A stretch of 64,000 nucleotides of DNA, from assembly GCA_036741875.1 (NCBI GenBank), contig DAINRM010000002.1:22683-86682 (forward strand). The letters are read 5' to 3'. The position numbers and the translations under genes are program-made. Below are positions 34,236-42,374 of the stretch, in pieces. Position 1 is the first letter of the stretch, and every line of letters begins with the position of its first letter. This DNA is from HRBIN35 sp036741875. GTDB taxonomy: Bacteria; Patescibacteriota; Minisyncoccia; UBA6257; HR35. Under the pieces are notes generated by a model, which did not search any database, had not been told where the DNA came from, and saw nothing but the letters and a program-made list of their open reading frames with translations.

Positions 34236-35555
34236 ATGAAATTCGAAATTTTCAGACTAAAAAATGGTTTAAGATGCCTTCTTTTTCCTAAAGAAGATTT
34301 TGAAAGTATTACTTTTAATTTTTACGTAAAGTTAGGAACAGATTATGAGAATAAAAAAGAATTAGGTATCTCTCATTTTCTTGAACATATGATTTTTCGC
34401 GGTTCTAAAAACTTTCCTTCGGTCGAAAGTGTAAGAGAAGAATTAGAAAAAATTGCAGCTATTTATAATGGAGAAACATCTCGAACAAAAACTCACTATT
34501 ATATTAAAACTCTTTCTAATTTTAAAGAAAGATCAATCTTTCTTCTTTCAGATTTAATTAAAAACCCTCTCTTTAAAGATGAAGATATAGAAAAAGAAAA
34601 AAGCATTATTTTAGAAGAAATAAAGATGTCAAACGACGATAGAATAAAGAGAAATTTTCTTAGTCTTATGAGAATCCTTTTCAAAAACAAAATTTGGGGA
34701 GAAGATATAGCTGGTAAAGAAGAAACTATCAAAAATATAAATAGAAAAAAGCTTTTTAAATATCATCAAAAATTTTATAATGCAAAAAATTCTCTTTTTA
34801 TTGCTGTTGGTAAAATAGAAAACTTAAATAGAATAAAAAAATTAATTGAAGAAAACTTTAAAGATCTACCTCAAGGTAAAGAAATTTTTCATCCTTTTAT
34901 AAGTGTTAATCCTCCTCAAAAGATACATTTTGAAATAGATAAAGAAATAAATCAAGTTTATTTTTCAATGGGAACATTTATACCCGTTTACGGTTTTAAA
35001 GATATAGTTAAAAATAAATTTTTTATAGATTTTATTACAGCAAATAGAATTTTAGGAGCCGGGAGTAAAAACAGGCTCTTCTCTAAAATAAGAGATGAAC
35101 TCGGTTTAGTTTATTATATTGAATCTTCGCTTCTCTTTAATTACAATCGACTTATTTTTTTTATTGCTGCAGGAATTAAAAAAGAAAAATTCTTAGAATG
35201 TATTCAAGCTATTTTTGAAGAAATCGAAAAAATTAAAAAAAATGGTTTTAGTAAAGAAGAAATTGAAATAGCTTATAATTCTGAAATTAGCGAGATGCTA
35301 ATGTATTTTGAAAATCCAATGAGACTAAGTAGTTTTTATGCTGATTTTTATCTCTACTTTCTTAAAGATTTTAAAAAAATTGATCTCAAGAATTTTTTAA
35401 TCAAATTAATTCCGCCCAAGCCAAATTTTGAAGAAATAAATAAAAAAATTAAGTTTTTATTAAATAAAAATTTTTGTTTTTCTTTAACTTTAGAAAACGA
35501 AAAAAATAAAAAAGATTTTCATAAACTTTTAAAAAATTTTAATTATTTTAAGTGA
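34236..35555 (+). CDS. M16 family zinc peptidase
   Basis: A 439-aa protein with the inverted zinc motif HFLEH (HxxEH, about residues 48-52, in GISHFLEHMIFRGSKNFPS) and the distal catalytic Glu region typical of M16A/B proteases (processing-peptidase and PqqL-like). The second half is the inactive M16 domain, with a YYIESSLLFNY-type segment. One M16 protomer of this size generally works as a two-domain clamp that degrades peptides. No signal peptide, so it is probably cytosolic. It follows rpsP with no gap. Confidence 0.88.
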   Translation: MKFEIFRLKNGLRCLLFPKEDFESITFNFYVKLGTDYENKKELGISHFLEHMIFRGSKNFPSVESVREELEKIAAIYNGETSRTKTHYYIKTLSNFKERSIFLLSDLIKNPLFKDEDIEKEKSIILEEIKMSNDDRIKRNFLSLMRILFKNKIWGEDIAGKEETIKNINRKKLFKYHQKFYNAKNSLFIAVGKIENLNRIKKLIEENFKDLPQGKEIFHPFISVNPPQKIHFEIDKEINQVYFSMGTFIPVYGFKDIVKNKFFIDFITANRILGAGSKNRLFSKIRDELGLVYYIESSLLFNYNRLIFFIAAGIKKEKFLECIQAIFEEIEKIKKNGFSKEEIEIAYNSEISEMLMYFENPMRLSSFYADFYLYFLKDFKKIDLKNFLIKLIPPKPNFEEINKKIKFLLNKNFCFSLTLENEKNKKDFHKLLKNFNYFK

Positions 35556-35561
35556 TAAAAT
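35556..35561 (+). promoter_or_regulatory. -10 box of the AI-2E family gene
   Basis: TGATAAAAT at 35553-35561 (hexamer TAAAAT), 8 nt before the ATG at 35570; leaderless start predicted. Confidence 0.5.
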
Positions 35562-35569
35562 AATATTTA

Positions 35570-36541
35570 ATGGAAGTTCTTAAAAAAATAAGTTTTTGGC
35601 TTTTTCCTATTTTAATTATTGTTTTTTGGATTACCAAAGAAACAATTTTTGCTCTTTTTTTGGGAATAGTTTTAGGTTTTACTTTGCAAAACTTAGCTCG
35701 TTTTTTAAGTATTAAAACTAACCTTCCTTATTATCTTTTTGTCTTTTTACTTTACCTTTTTATTTTTCTTTTCATAAGTTTTCTTTTTTATTCACTTTTC
35801 AAAGTAGTGACCAGCGAATTTCCTTCTTTTGTTTCTCATCTTAATGAAATTTTAAAAAGATACAATCTTAAAATTGAAAAAGAAGAAACCTTTAAAAAAT
35901 TAGACATCTTCAATATTTTTCAATCTTATTTTCCTAACATTTTTTATTTTCTTTATTCTTTTTTTGGTAATTTTATTTCAATTATTTTAATTTTTGTAAT
36001 TTCTCTTTATGTAGCCCTTAGTCCTAACTTAGAAAGAGAAATTTTTTCTTATATTAGAAACGAAGAAAAAAGAGAAGAAATTTTTAATCTTTGGTTTAGA
36101 ATAAAAAGAAAACTTGCTTTTTGGATTTTAGGACAAATTATACTTATGTTTTCTATAGGACTTTCCGTTTATTTTGTTTATGCAATTGTTTTCAATTTAC
36201 CTTATAAGTTTTTAGTTAGCTTAACAGCCGGGGTTTTAGAAGCTGTACCAATCTTAGGACCAATAGTTTCTACGTTAATAGCTGTTTTTATAGCCGTCAT
36301 TGAAAAACCGGAATCTATTTTTCTTTTAATTTTATCTTTTTTTATAATTCAACAATTAGAAAATCACATCTTAGTACCCTTAGTAATGAAGGGAACAGTT
36401 AAATTAAATCCTATATTAGTTATTATTAGCATTTTAATTTTTGGCAAACTTTTTGGTTTTTGGGGCGTTATTTCTGTTTTACCTATATTAGTTATAATTA
36501 GTGAAATTTTTAATTATTACTTCAAAGAAAAAATGAAATAA
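35570..36541 (+). CDS. AI-2E family (PerM-like) membrane protein
   Basis: A 323-aa protein with about eight membrane helices and the family landmarks: a soluble segment between helices 3 and 4, FWILGQIILMFSIGLSVYFV, AGVLEAVPILGPIVSTLIAV (the conserved EAVP.LGP), and IIQQLENHILVPLVMKGTVKLNPI. The family includes putative permeases and cation/proton antiporters; the name reflects one autoinducer-export member and is not evidence of that function here. Confidence 0.88.
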   Translation: MEVLKKISFWLFPILIIVFWITKETIFALFLGIVLGFTLQNLARFLSIKTNLPYYLFVFLLYLFIFLFISFLFYSLFKVVTSEFPSFVSHLNEILKRYNLKIEKEETFKKLDIFNIFQSYFPNIFYFLYSFFGNFISIILIFVISLYVALSPNLEREIFSYIRNEEKREEIFNLWFRIKRKLAFWILGQIILMFSIGLSVYFVYAIVFNLPYKFLVSLTAGVLEAVPILGPIVSTLIAVFIAVIEKPESIFLLILSFFIIQQLENHILVPLVMKGTVKLNPILVIISILIFGKLFGFWGVISVLPILVIISEIFNYYFKEKMK

Positions 36542-36560
36542 AATAAAATTAAATTTGTAT

Positions 36561-36629
36561 GCGGGGTGGTGTAAAGGTAGCACGCAGGGCTCTGGACCCT
36601 GAGGTTCTGGTTCGAATCCAGACCCCGCA
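36561..36629 (+). tRNA. tRNA-Gln (CTG)
   Basis: Acceptor GCGGGGT pairs with ACCCCGC, anticodon stem CAGGG/CCCTG holds loop CTCTGGA with anticodon CTG, and TPSI arm is TCTGG-TTCGAAT-CCAGA. Discriminator A, no encoded CCA. A TAAAAT at 36544-36549 lies 11 nt upstream. Confidence 0.93.
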
Positions 36630-36656
36630 GCTTAAGTTTAGTTTTATTTTTTGTTA

Positions 36657-36662
36657 TATAAT
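36657..36662 (+). promoter_or_regulatory. -10 box of rpsR
   Basis: TATAAT ending 5 nt before the first ATG of rpsR (36668) and 8 nt before the second (36671). This predicts a leaderless mRNA and slightly favours 36671 as the real start. Confidence 0.55.
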
Positions 36663-36667
36663 ATTAA

Positions 36668-36898
36668 ATGATGATTAATGAAATTATAAAACATAAAGAA
36701 AAAAAGACTTGTTATTTTTGTTCCCAGGCTGCTAAAGAAATTGATTATAAAGATGTTGAAATTTTAAAAAGATTCCTTTCTGCTTCTTACAAAATTAAAA
36801 AAAGAAAACATACAGGTTTATGTTCTTTTCACCAAAGAAAATTTGCTAAAGCAGTTAAAAGAGCTAGACAAATGGCACTTCTTCCGTTTTTACCCTAA
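36668..36898 (+). CDS. rpsR: Small ribosomal subunit protein bS18, zinc-binding type
   Basis: A 76-aa protein (75 if the second ATG is used). CYFC and CSFH form a C-x2-C/C-x2-H zinc site found only in some bS18 proteins. The core IDYKDVEILKRFLSASYKI and the C-terminal KRARQMALLPF are typical. It is a single gene here, away from the usual rpsF-ssb partners. Its stop interlocks with that of rnhB in CTAA. Confidence 0.93.
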   Translation: MMINEIIKHKEKKTCYFCSQAAKEIDYKDVEILKRFLSASYKIKKRKHTGLCSFHQRKFAKAVKRARQMALLPFLP

Positions 36899-37560
36899 GA
36901 GTTTTTTAAAAAACTTTTTCTATGGTAATCGGAAAGACCATTCCTTTTAATTGCTTCAAGATGTTCTTTGGTTCCATAACCTTTATTTATTTCCCATTTA
37001 TAAAAATTGATTTTTTTCGCTAATTTTTTCATAAATCTATCTCTATACACTTTGGCTACAATTGAAGCACCCCCTAAAGAATTTAATTTTTTATCACCTT
37101 TTACTACAAAAATTGCCTCCTTTATATTTTTATTTTCCTTACCGTCTAAAACCAAAATTTCGGGGACAAAAAATTTTCTTATTTTTTCGATACCTAAAAT
37201 ATAAGCTCTTCCTATACCTAATTTGTCTATTTTTTTGTTGGAAATAAAAACCTTTTTATAAGGAATCCCCATTTTCTTAATTATTTTTAAAAAAAACTCT
37301 CTTTTTTTCTCAGAAATTTCTTTAGAGTCAAGAAAAAATATTTTATTTTTTTCTAAAATTTTTAAAATGGTTTTGTCAATAAAAAGAGCTCCCAACGAAA
37401 GTGGTCCCGCTAAAGCACCTCTTCCAGCCTCATCGATACTTACAAGATTTTTATATTCTTTCAAAATATTTTTTTCAAAATGCCAACCTTTTTTATTTTT
37501 AATTCCTTTTGATAAAATTTTTATGAAATGAAATTCGTCCATCTTCATGTACATTCTCAT
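36895..37560 (-). CDS. rnhB: Ribonuclease HII
   Basis: Cuts RNA in RNA-DNA hybrids and at single ribonucleotides in DNA. Motifs: SIDEAGRGALAGP (catalytic Asp-Glu), LVLDGKEN with the third acidic residue, and the C-terminal GGASIVAKVYRDRFM. The 5' end has ATG codons at 37560, 37554, 37548 and 37542. A promoter-like TTGCCT-N16-TATAAT overlaps the first ATG, so translation probably begins at 37554 or later. The start region overlaps dnaE head to head by up to 33 nt. Confidence 0.93.
   Translation of the reverse strand: MRMYMKMDEFHFIKILSKGIKNKKGWHFEKNILKEYKNLVSIDEAGRGALAGPLSLGALFIDKTILKILEKNKIFFLDSKEISEKKREFFLKIIKKMGIPYKKVFISNKKIDKLGIGRAYILGIEKIRKFFVPEILVLDGKENKNIKEAIFVVKGDKKLNSLGGASIVAKVYRDRFMKKLAKKINFYKWEINKGYGTKEHLEAIKRNGLSDYHRKSFLKNS
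37513..37518 (+). promoter_or_regulatory. -10 box of dnaE inside rnhB
   Basis: TGATAAAAT at 37510-37518 (hexamer TAAAAT) within the rnhB coding region, 9 nt before the dnaE ATG at 37528; leaderless start predicted. Confidence 0.5.
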
Positions 37561-40500
37561 TATAGCTTACTTGACGGTTTAGGCAAAATTGACGATTTGC
37601 TTCAAAGATCTAAAGAACTTGGATATTCCGCTTTAGCTCTGACTGATCATGGAAATCTTTACGGTGCTATTGAATTTTATAAAAAAGCTAAAAGTTTAGG
37701 TATTAAACCAATTATAGGAGCTGAACTTTACGTAGCTAAAAGAACGAGATTTGATAAAACAGCAAAAATTGACTCTAAAAGTTATCATCTTACAGTTTTA
37801 GCAGAAAATGAAAAAGGATATAAAAACTTAATTAAACTAGTAAGTAAAGCTTATCTTGAAGGTTTTTATTATAAACCAAGAGTTGATAAAGATCTTTTAA
37901 GAGAATATAACGAAGGTTTAATTGTTCTCTCTGGATGTCCCAATGGCGAAATTCCTCGTCTTATTTTAGAAGGAAATTATGATTTAGCTAAAAAGAAGGT
38001 TTTTGAGTATGTAGAAATTTTTGGTAAAGATAATTTTTTTATTGAAATTAACTATCACCCTAATTTAGAAGATGCGAAAAAAATTAAAAAGGCTTTAATA
38101 GATCTTGCCAAAGAAACAAATCTTAAAATGGTAGCCACCTATGATGTTCATTACGTCTATCCTGAAGATAGAGAGGTTCATGATATATTTTTAGCTATTC
38201 AACAAGGAAAAGATATTGAAGAAGAAGATAGGCTTTCTATGAAAGAAGATGATTTTTCTTTGGCTGACGAAAAAAGAATTTATGAACTTTATGGAGATGT
38301 AGAATCTGCAATTTTAAATACCTTGGAAATAGCAGAAAGAATAAATTTAGAAATAGAATTAGGAAAACATAGATACCCTGTTTTTCCTTTACCGGCAGGC
38401 ATGACAGAAGATGAATATTTAAAAAAATTAGCTTATGATGGTCTTAAAAAAAGAGGTTTGGAAAATAATCCAAAAGCTATAGAAAGAATGAATTATGAGT
38501 TAGAGGTAATTAAAAAAACAGGTTTTTCTGGATATTTTTTGATAGTTCAAGATGTTGTTAATTTTGCTAAAAAAGAAGGAATTTTAGTTGGTCCAGGAAG
38601 AGGTTCAGCAGCTGGAAGTTTAGTCTCTTATCTTTTAGGTATTACCGAAATCAATCCTCTAAAGTATGACTTACTTTTTGAAAGATTTTTAAATCCTGAA
38701 AGAATAGAAGCTCCAGATATTGATGTTGATGTGAGTGACATCAAAAGGGATTTAATTTTTGAATATTTGAAAAAAAGATATGGTGAAAATAGTTTTGCCC
38801 AGATAATTACTTTTGGAAAAATGGCTTCAAGAGCAGCCATCAGAGATATTGGAAGAGCTTTAGGTTTTTCATTTTCCTTTATTGATAAATTAGCACGTCT
38901 TATTCCTCAAAATATGAATTTAAGCGAGGCAGAAAATTTAAGTGATGTTCAAAAAATTCTTAAAGAGGAACCTAAATATAGAACAATTTTAGAGTATGCT
39001 AAAAGAGTGGAAAAAGTAGTTAGACATGTTTCTGTCCATGCTTCTGGTGTTGTTATTACGCCAGGAGATATTTTAGAAATTTTACCTCTTCAATTTGCTC
39101 CTCAAGAAACCTCAAGAATAATTACCCAATACGATATGAATGCTGTTTCCGATTTAGGAATTTTAAAAATGGACTTTCTTGGTTTAAGAACGCTTTCTAT
39201 TATTGAAGATACACTCAAAATAATAAAAGAAAGACACGGCCGAGAAATAGATTTTAAAAAATTAAATGAAGACAATTTTGAAGATGAGGTTAAAGAAATT
39301 TATAGTCAAGGAAAGACAGTTGGCGTTTTTCAAGTAGAAGGTAAAGGAATGACAGAAGCTTTAAAACAAATAAAACCAAAAAATTTAGAAGAACTTTCTG
39401 CAGTTTTAGCTCTCTATAGACCAGGACCAGTAAAACTTATCCCTGATTACGTGAAAAGAAAATATGGAAAAGAAGAAGTCGAATATCTTCATCCTTTATT
39501 AGAACCGATTCTTTCTGTAACTTATGGTATTTTAGTTTATCAAGAACAACTTATGAGAATTGCTACAGATTTAGCTGGTTTTACTTTAGGCGAAGCTGAT
39601 GTTTTAAGAAAAGCTGTTGGTAAAAAGAAAGTTGATTTACTTCAATCACTTAAGACAAAGCTTATCGAAGGAATGATAAAAAACGGAATTTCAGAAAATT
39701 TGGCTCAAAAAATTTGGGATTGGATAGAACCTTTCGGACAATATGGTTTTAATAAAAGTCATTCAATTTCTTATGCTTATCTTTCTTATCTTACCGCTTA
39801 TCTTAAGGCTTACTATCCCTTAGAATTTATCAATGCTTGTCTTATTCATGAAGGTCATGACGTAGAAAGAATATATGTTTATTTAGAAGAAGTTAAAAAA
39901 TACGGTTTTAAGATTTTAGCTCCTGATATTAACGAAAGCGATTTTTATTTCAAAATTGTAAACGACAACACAATTCGCTTTGGTCTTGGAAGTATTAAAA
40001 ATGTAGGAAAACCCTTGGTCGAAGCTATCTTAGAAGAAAGAAGAGCAAATGGTCCATTTAAATCTCTTTCTGATTTTTTTTCAAGAATAAAACACAAAGA
40101 TTTAAATAAAAAATCTATTGAAAGCTTAATTAAAGCAGGTGTTTTTGATAGATTTGGAAAAAGAGAAGTTTTTATAAGCAATTTAGACAAAATTTTGGAT
40201 TATGCAAGTAAACTTAAAAATTTTACTCTGAACAAAAGTTTATTTGGCAATAAAAATTACGATTTAATTTTTCCTACCTCTATTTCTCTTTCAAAAATGG
40301 AGATTTATAAATATGAAAAGGAACTTTTAGGCATTTATCTTTCAGGACATCCTTTTGAAGATTTTGAAAAAGTTTTAAGAGGAAAAGTAAAGAAAATAAG
40401 TGACATTTTAAATTACGGAGAAAATATTAAAATAAGCTTAGCTGGTGTTCTAAATGCTGTTGAAAGAAAGATAAATAAGGATAAAAAACCCTTTGCTTAT

Positions 40501-40707
40501 CTTGAACTTGAAGATCTTTCAGGTAGGGTAGAAGTTTTTCTTCCACCAGAAGTTTATGAAAATTATTTTGAAATTTTAAAAGAGGGCAATGTTTATTTTG
40601 TTGTTGGGGAAACAAGAAAAAAAGAAAAAATTTATATTATAGCTGATCTTATTCAAAACATAACTGATCTTAAAAAAATTAAAAACCTCAAACCAACTTT
40701 CATATGA
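37528..40707 (+). CDS. dnaE: DNA polymerase III subunit alpha
   Basis: Replicative polymerase, 1059 aa. The PHP domain begins at once with HLHVHSHYSLLDG and keeps its metal-binding His. The polymerase core has GPGRGSAAGSLVSYLLGI, the catalytic PDIDVDVS (about 394) and the distal Asp in LGILKMDFLGLRTL (about 546). Then come the beta-clamp and HhH regions and a C-terminal OB domain (KISLAGVLNAVERK, LEDLSGRVEVFLPPEVYE). DnaE1-type length, slightly short. It overlaps thpR by 4 nt. Confidence 0.97.
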   Translation: MKFVHLHVHSHYSLLDGLGKIDDLLQRSKELGYSALALTDHGNLYGAIEFYKKAKSLGIKPIIGAELYVAKRTRFDKTAKIDSKSYHLTVLAENEKGYKNLIKLVSKAYLEGFYYKPRVDKDLLREYNEGLIVLSGCPNGEIPRLILEGNYDLAKKKVFEYVEIFGKDNFFIEINYHPNLEDAKKIKKALIDLAKETNLKMVATYDVHYVYPEDREVHDIFLAIQQGKDIEEEDRLSMKEDDFSLADEKRIYELYGDVESAILNTLEIAERINLEIELGKHRYPVFPLPAGMTEDEYLKKLAYDGLKKRGLENNPKAIERMNYELEVIKKTGFSGYFLIVQDVVNFAKKEGILVGPGRGSAAGSLVSYLLGITEINPLKYDLLFERFLNPERIEAPDIDVDVSDIKRDLIFEYLKKRYGENSFAQIITFGKMASRAAIRDIGRALGFSFSFIDKLARLIPQNMNLSEAENLSDVQKILKEEPKYRTILEYAKRVEKVVRHVSVHASGVVITPGDILEILPLQFAPQETSRIITQYDMNAVSDLGILKMDFLGLRTLSIIEDTLKIIKERHGREIDFKKLNEDNFEDEVKEIYSQGKTVGVFQVEGKGMTEALKQIKPKNLEELSAVLALYRPGPVKLIPDYVKRKYGKEEVEYLHPLLEPILSVTYGILVYQEQLMRIATDLAGFTLGEADVLRKAVGKKKVDLLQSLKTKLIEGMIKNGISENLAQKIWDWIEPFGQYGFNKSHSISYAYLSYLTAYLKAYYPLEFINACLIHEGHDVERIYVYLEEVKKYGFKILAPDINESDFYFKIVNDNTIRFGLGSIKNVGKPLVEAILEERRANGPFKSLSDFFSRIKHKDLNKKSIESLIKAGVFDRFGKREVFISNLDKILDYASKLKNFTLNKSLFGNKNYDLIFPTSISLSKMEIYKYEKELLGIYLSGHPFEDFEKVLRGKVKKISDILNYGENIKISLAGVLNAVERKINKDKKPFAYLELEDLSGRVEVFLPPEVYENYFEILKEGNVYFVVGETRKKEKIYIIADLIQNITDLKKIKNLKPTFI
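37559..37586 (-). promoter_or_regulatory. Promoter of rnhB inside dnaE
   Basis: On the minus strand TTGCCT, 16-nt spacer, TATAAT, located within the first codons of dnaE. It would drive rnhB and overlaps the most upstream rnhB ATG. Confidence 0.5.
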
Positions 40708-41273
40708 AAATAAGACTTTTTATTGGTCTTCCGCTTACTTACGGTTTTAAAAAAAAGATTGCTTTTTTGGAAAATGATTTAGAAAAAGAGATAGGCTTTA
40801 AAATTAACTGGATCAAATTGAAAAATTTACATTTGACTTTAATTTTTTTAGGTTATGTGAGCTTTGAGGATTTTTTAAAAATAGAAGAAATTTTTAAAAC
40901 CTTTCCCTGGGGTAAAAGAAATCTCATGAAAGAATTTAGTTTAAAAATAAAAAAATTAGATTTTGGACCTCCAGGAAAAAACTCAATGATCTGGCTTTAT
41001 TTTGAAAAAGAAAAAAGACTTGAAGATCTTAAAAAAGAATTCGAAGAAAAACTCGAAGAGTTTAAGGTTGCTTATAAGAGAGAAGAAAGAGATTTTTTAC
41101 CCCATATCAACCTTTGCCGTTTAAAGGGAAGAAGAATAAATAAAAAAATAAAAAAAGATCTCAACTGGAGCGTTGTTTTTAATGAAATTGTTCTTTATGA
41201 ATCTATTTTAAAAAAAGAAGGTGCTGAATATGAAGAAAAAATTAAAATAAAACTTATTTCTGAAGCGCTGTGA
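40704..41273 (+). CDS. thpR: RNA 2',3'-cyclic phosphodiesterase
   Basis: 2H phosphoesterase of the LigT/ThpR group, 189 aa, with the two HxTx-type motifs: NLHLTLIFLG (about residue 46) and PHINLCRLK (about 133; the second motif has Asn for Thr). It opens 2',3'-cyclic phosphates in RNA or related substrates. FIGLPL at the start is typical. It overlaps the dnaE end by ATGA. With rtcB it makes two genes in the window that act on 2',3'-cyclic phosphate ends. Confidence 0.88.
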   Translation: MKIRLFIGLPLTYGFKKKIAFLENDLEKEIGFKINWIKLKNLHLTLIFLGYVSFEDFLKIEEIFKTFPWGKRNLMKEFSLKIKKLDFGPPGKNSMIWLYFEKEKRLEDLKKEFEEKLEEFKVAYKREERDFLPHINLCRLKGRRINKKIKKDLNWSVVFNEIVLYESILKKEGAEYEEKIKIKLISEAL

Positions 41274-41279
41274 TATAAT
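41271..41279 (+). promoter_or_regulatory. Extended -10 promoter of tRNA-Leu (CAA)
   Basis: TGATATAAT overlapping the thpR stop codon (TGA at 41271-41273); the tRNA starts 10 nt after the box. Confidence 0.65.
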
Positions 41280-41289
41280 TTAATTAAAA

Positions 41290-41374
41290 GCCCGGGTGGC
41301 GGAAATGGTAGACGCGGCAGACTCAAAATCTGCTGGCCGTTAAGGCCTTGTGGGTTCGAGTCCCACCCCGGGCA
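41290..41374 (+). tRNA. tRNA-Leu (CAA)
   Basis: A class II tRNA with a long variable arm. Acceptor GCCCGGG/CCCGGGC, anticodon stem GCAGA/TCTGC with loop CTCAAAA (anticodon CAA), TPSI arm GTGGG-TTCGAGT-CCCAC, discriminator A, no CCA encoded. Confidence 0.95.
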
Positions 41375-41395
41375 CTATTTTTTAAAACCAGTTTT

Positions 41396-41404
41396 TGTTA
41401 TAAT
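41396..41404 (+). promoter_or_regulatory. Extended -10 promoter of rpsL-rpsG-fusA
   Basis: TGTTATAAT, 32 nt before the rpsL ATG, so this operon has a short leader. Confidence 0.6.
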
Positions 41405-41436
41405 TAACTAAGCGTTTTTTAATTTTTTTCCAAAAA

Positions 41437-41850
41437 ATGCCAACCATTAATCAGCTTTTAAGAAAAGGAAGAGAGAAAAGAAGATATAAAGTAAAGGCAG
41501 CTGCTCTGCTTTACTCTTATAATTCGCTCAAAAGAAAACTTTATTATTCACCTTCTCCTTTTAAAAAAGGGGTTTGTATTAGAGTTTATACTATGACACC
41601 TAAAAAACCTAATTCAGCTTTAAGAAAAGTAGCTAAGGTAAGACTTTCGAATGGCATTGAAGTCACTGCTTATATTCCTGGTATTGGCCATAATCTTCAA
41701 GAGCACTCAATTGTTTTAGTAAGAGGAGGAAGGGTTAAAGACCTTCCAGGTGTTAGATATCATATTGTAAGAGGTGTTTATGATGCTGCTGGAGTCGAAG
41801 GAAGAAGACAAGGTCGTTCTCTTTACGGAACTAAAAAACCTAAAGAATAA
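41437..41850 (+). CDS. rpsL: Small ribosomal subunit protein uS12
   Basis: A 137-aa decoding-centre protein: PTINQLLRKGREKRRYK, TPKKPNSALRKVAKVRL with the streptomycin-site Lys, PGIGHNLQEHSIVLVRGG and RVKDLPGVRYHIVRG. Slightly longer than usual through an insertion around residues 25-45. Its stop overlaps the rpsG start (TAATG). Confidence 0.97.
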   Translation: MPTINQLLRKGREKRRYKVKAAALLYSYNSLKRKLYYSPSPFKKGVCIRVYTMTPKKPNSALRKVAKVRLSNGIEVTAYIPGIGHNLQEHSIVLVRGGRVKDLPGVRYHIVRGVYDAAGVEGRRQGRSLYGTKKPKE

Positions 41851-42347
41851 TGCCCAGAAGAAGAATAAAAATCGAAAGACATTGGCAACCCGATCCTGTT
41901 TATAATAGCATTTTAGTTTCAAGATTTATAAATAATCTTATGAGAGACGGTAAAAAAATCAAAGCACAAAAAATTTTTTATAAAGCTATGGAAATTATTG
42001 AACAAAAAACAAATCAAGATCCATTAAAAGTTTTTCAGCAAGCTCTTAAAAATGTAGCTCCTCTTTTAGAAGTTTGGCCAAGAAGAGTTGGTGGTGCTAC
42101 CTTTTTAGTGCCGAGACCTGTAAGATCAGAAAGAAGAATTTCTAAATCCATTAAATGGATAATTGAAGCAGCTAGAAACAAAAAAGGAAAGCCTATGTTC
42201 GAAAAATTAGCTGAAGAAATTATTTTAGCAGCTAATGAGGAAGGAGAAGCCTATAAGAAAAAAATAGAAATACATAAATTAGCTGAAGCTAACAAAGCTT
42301 TTGCCCATTTTGGTTGGTGGAACCGAAAAAAACCTCCGCAAGAATAA
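41850..42347 (+). CDS. rpsG: Small ribosomal subunit protein uS7
   Basis: A 165-aa 30S head assembly protein: MPRRRIKIERHWQPDPVYNS, FINNLMRDGKK, PLLEVWPRRVGGATFLVPRP and the C-terminal EANKAFAHFGWW. Directly coupled to rpsL by overlapping stop and start. Confidence 0.97.
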   Translation: MPRRRIKIERHWQPDPVYNSILVSRFINNLMRDGKKIKAQKIFYKAMEIIEQKTNQDPLKVFQQALKNVAPLLEVWPRRVGGATFLVPRPVRSERRISKSIKWIIEAARNKKGKPMFEKLAEEIILAANEEGEAYKKKIEIHKLAEANKAFAHFGWWNRKKPPQE

Positions 42348-42374
42348 GGTCAGAATTATATGTTTTATCTTTAG

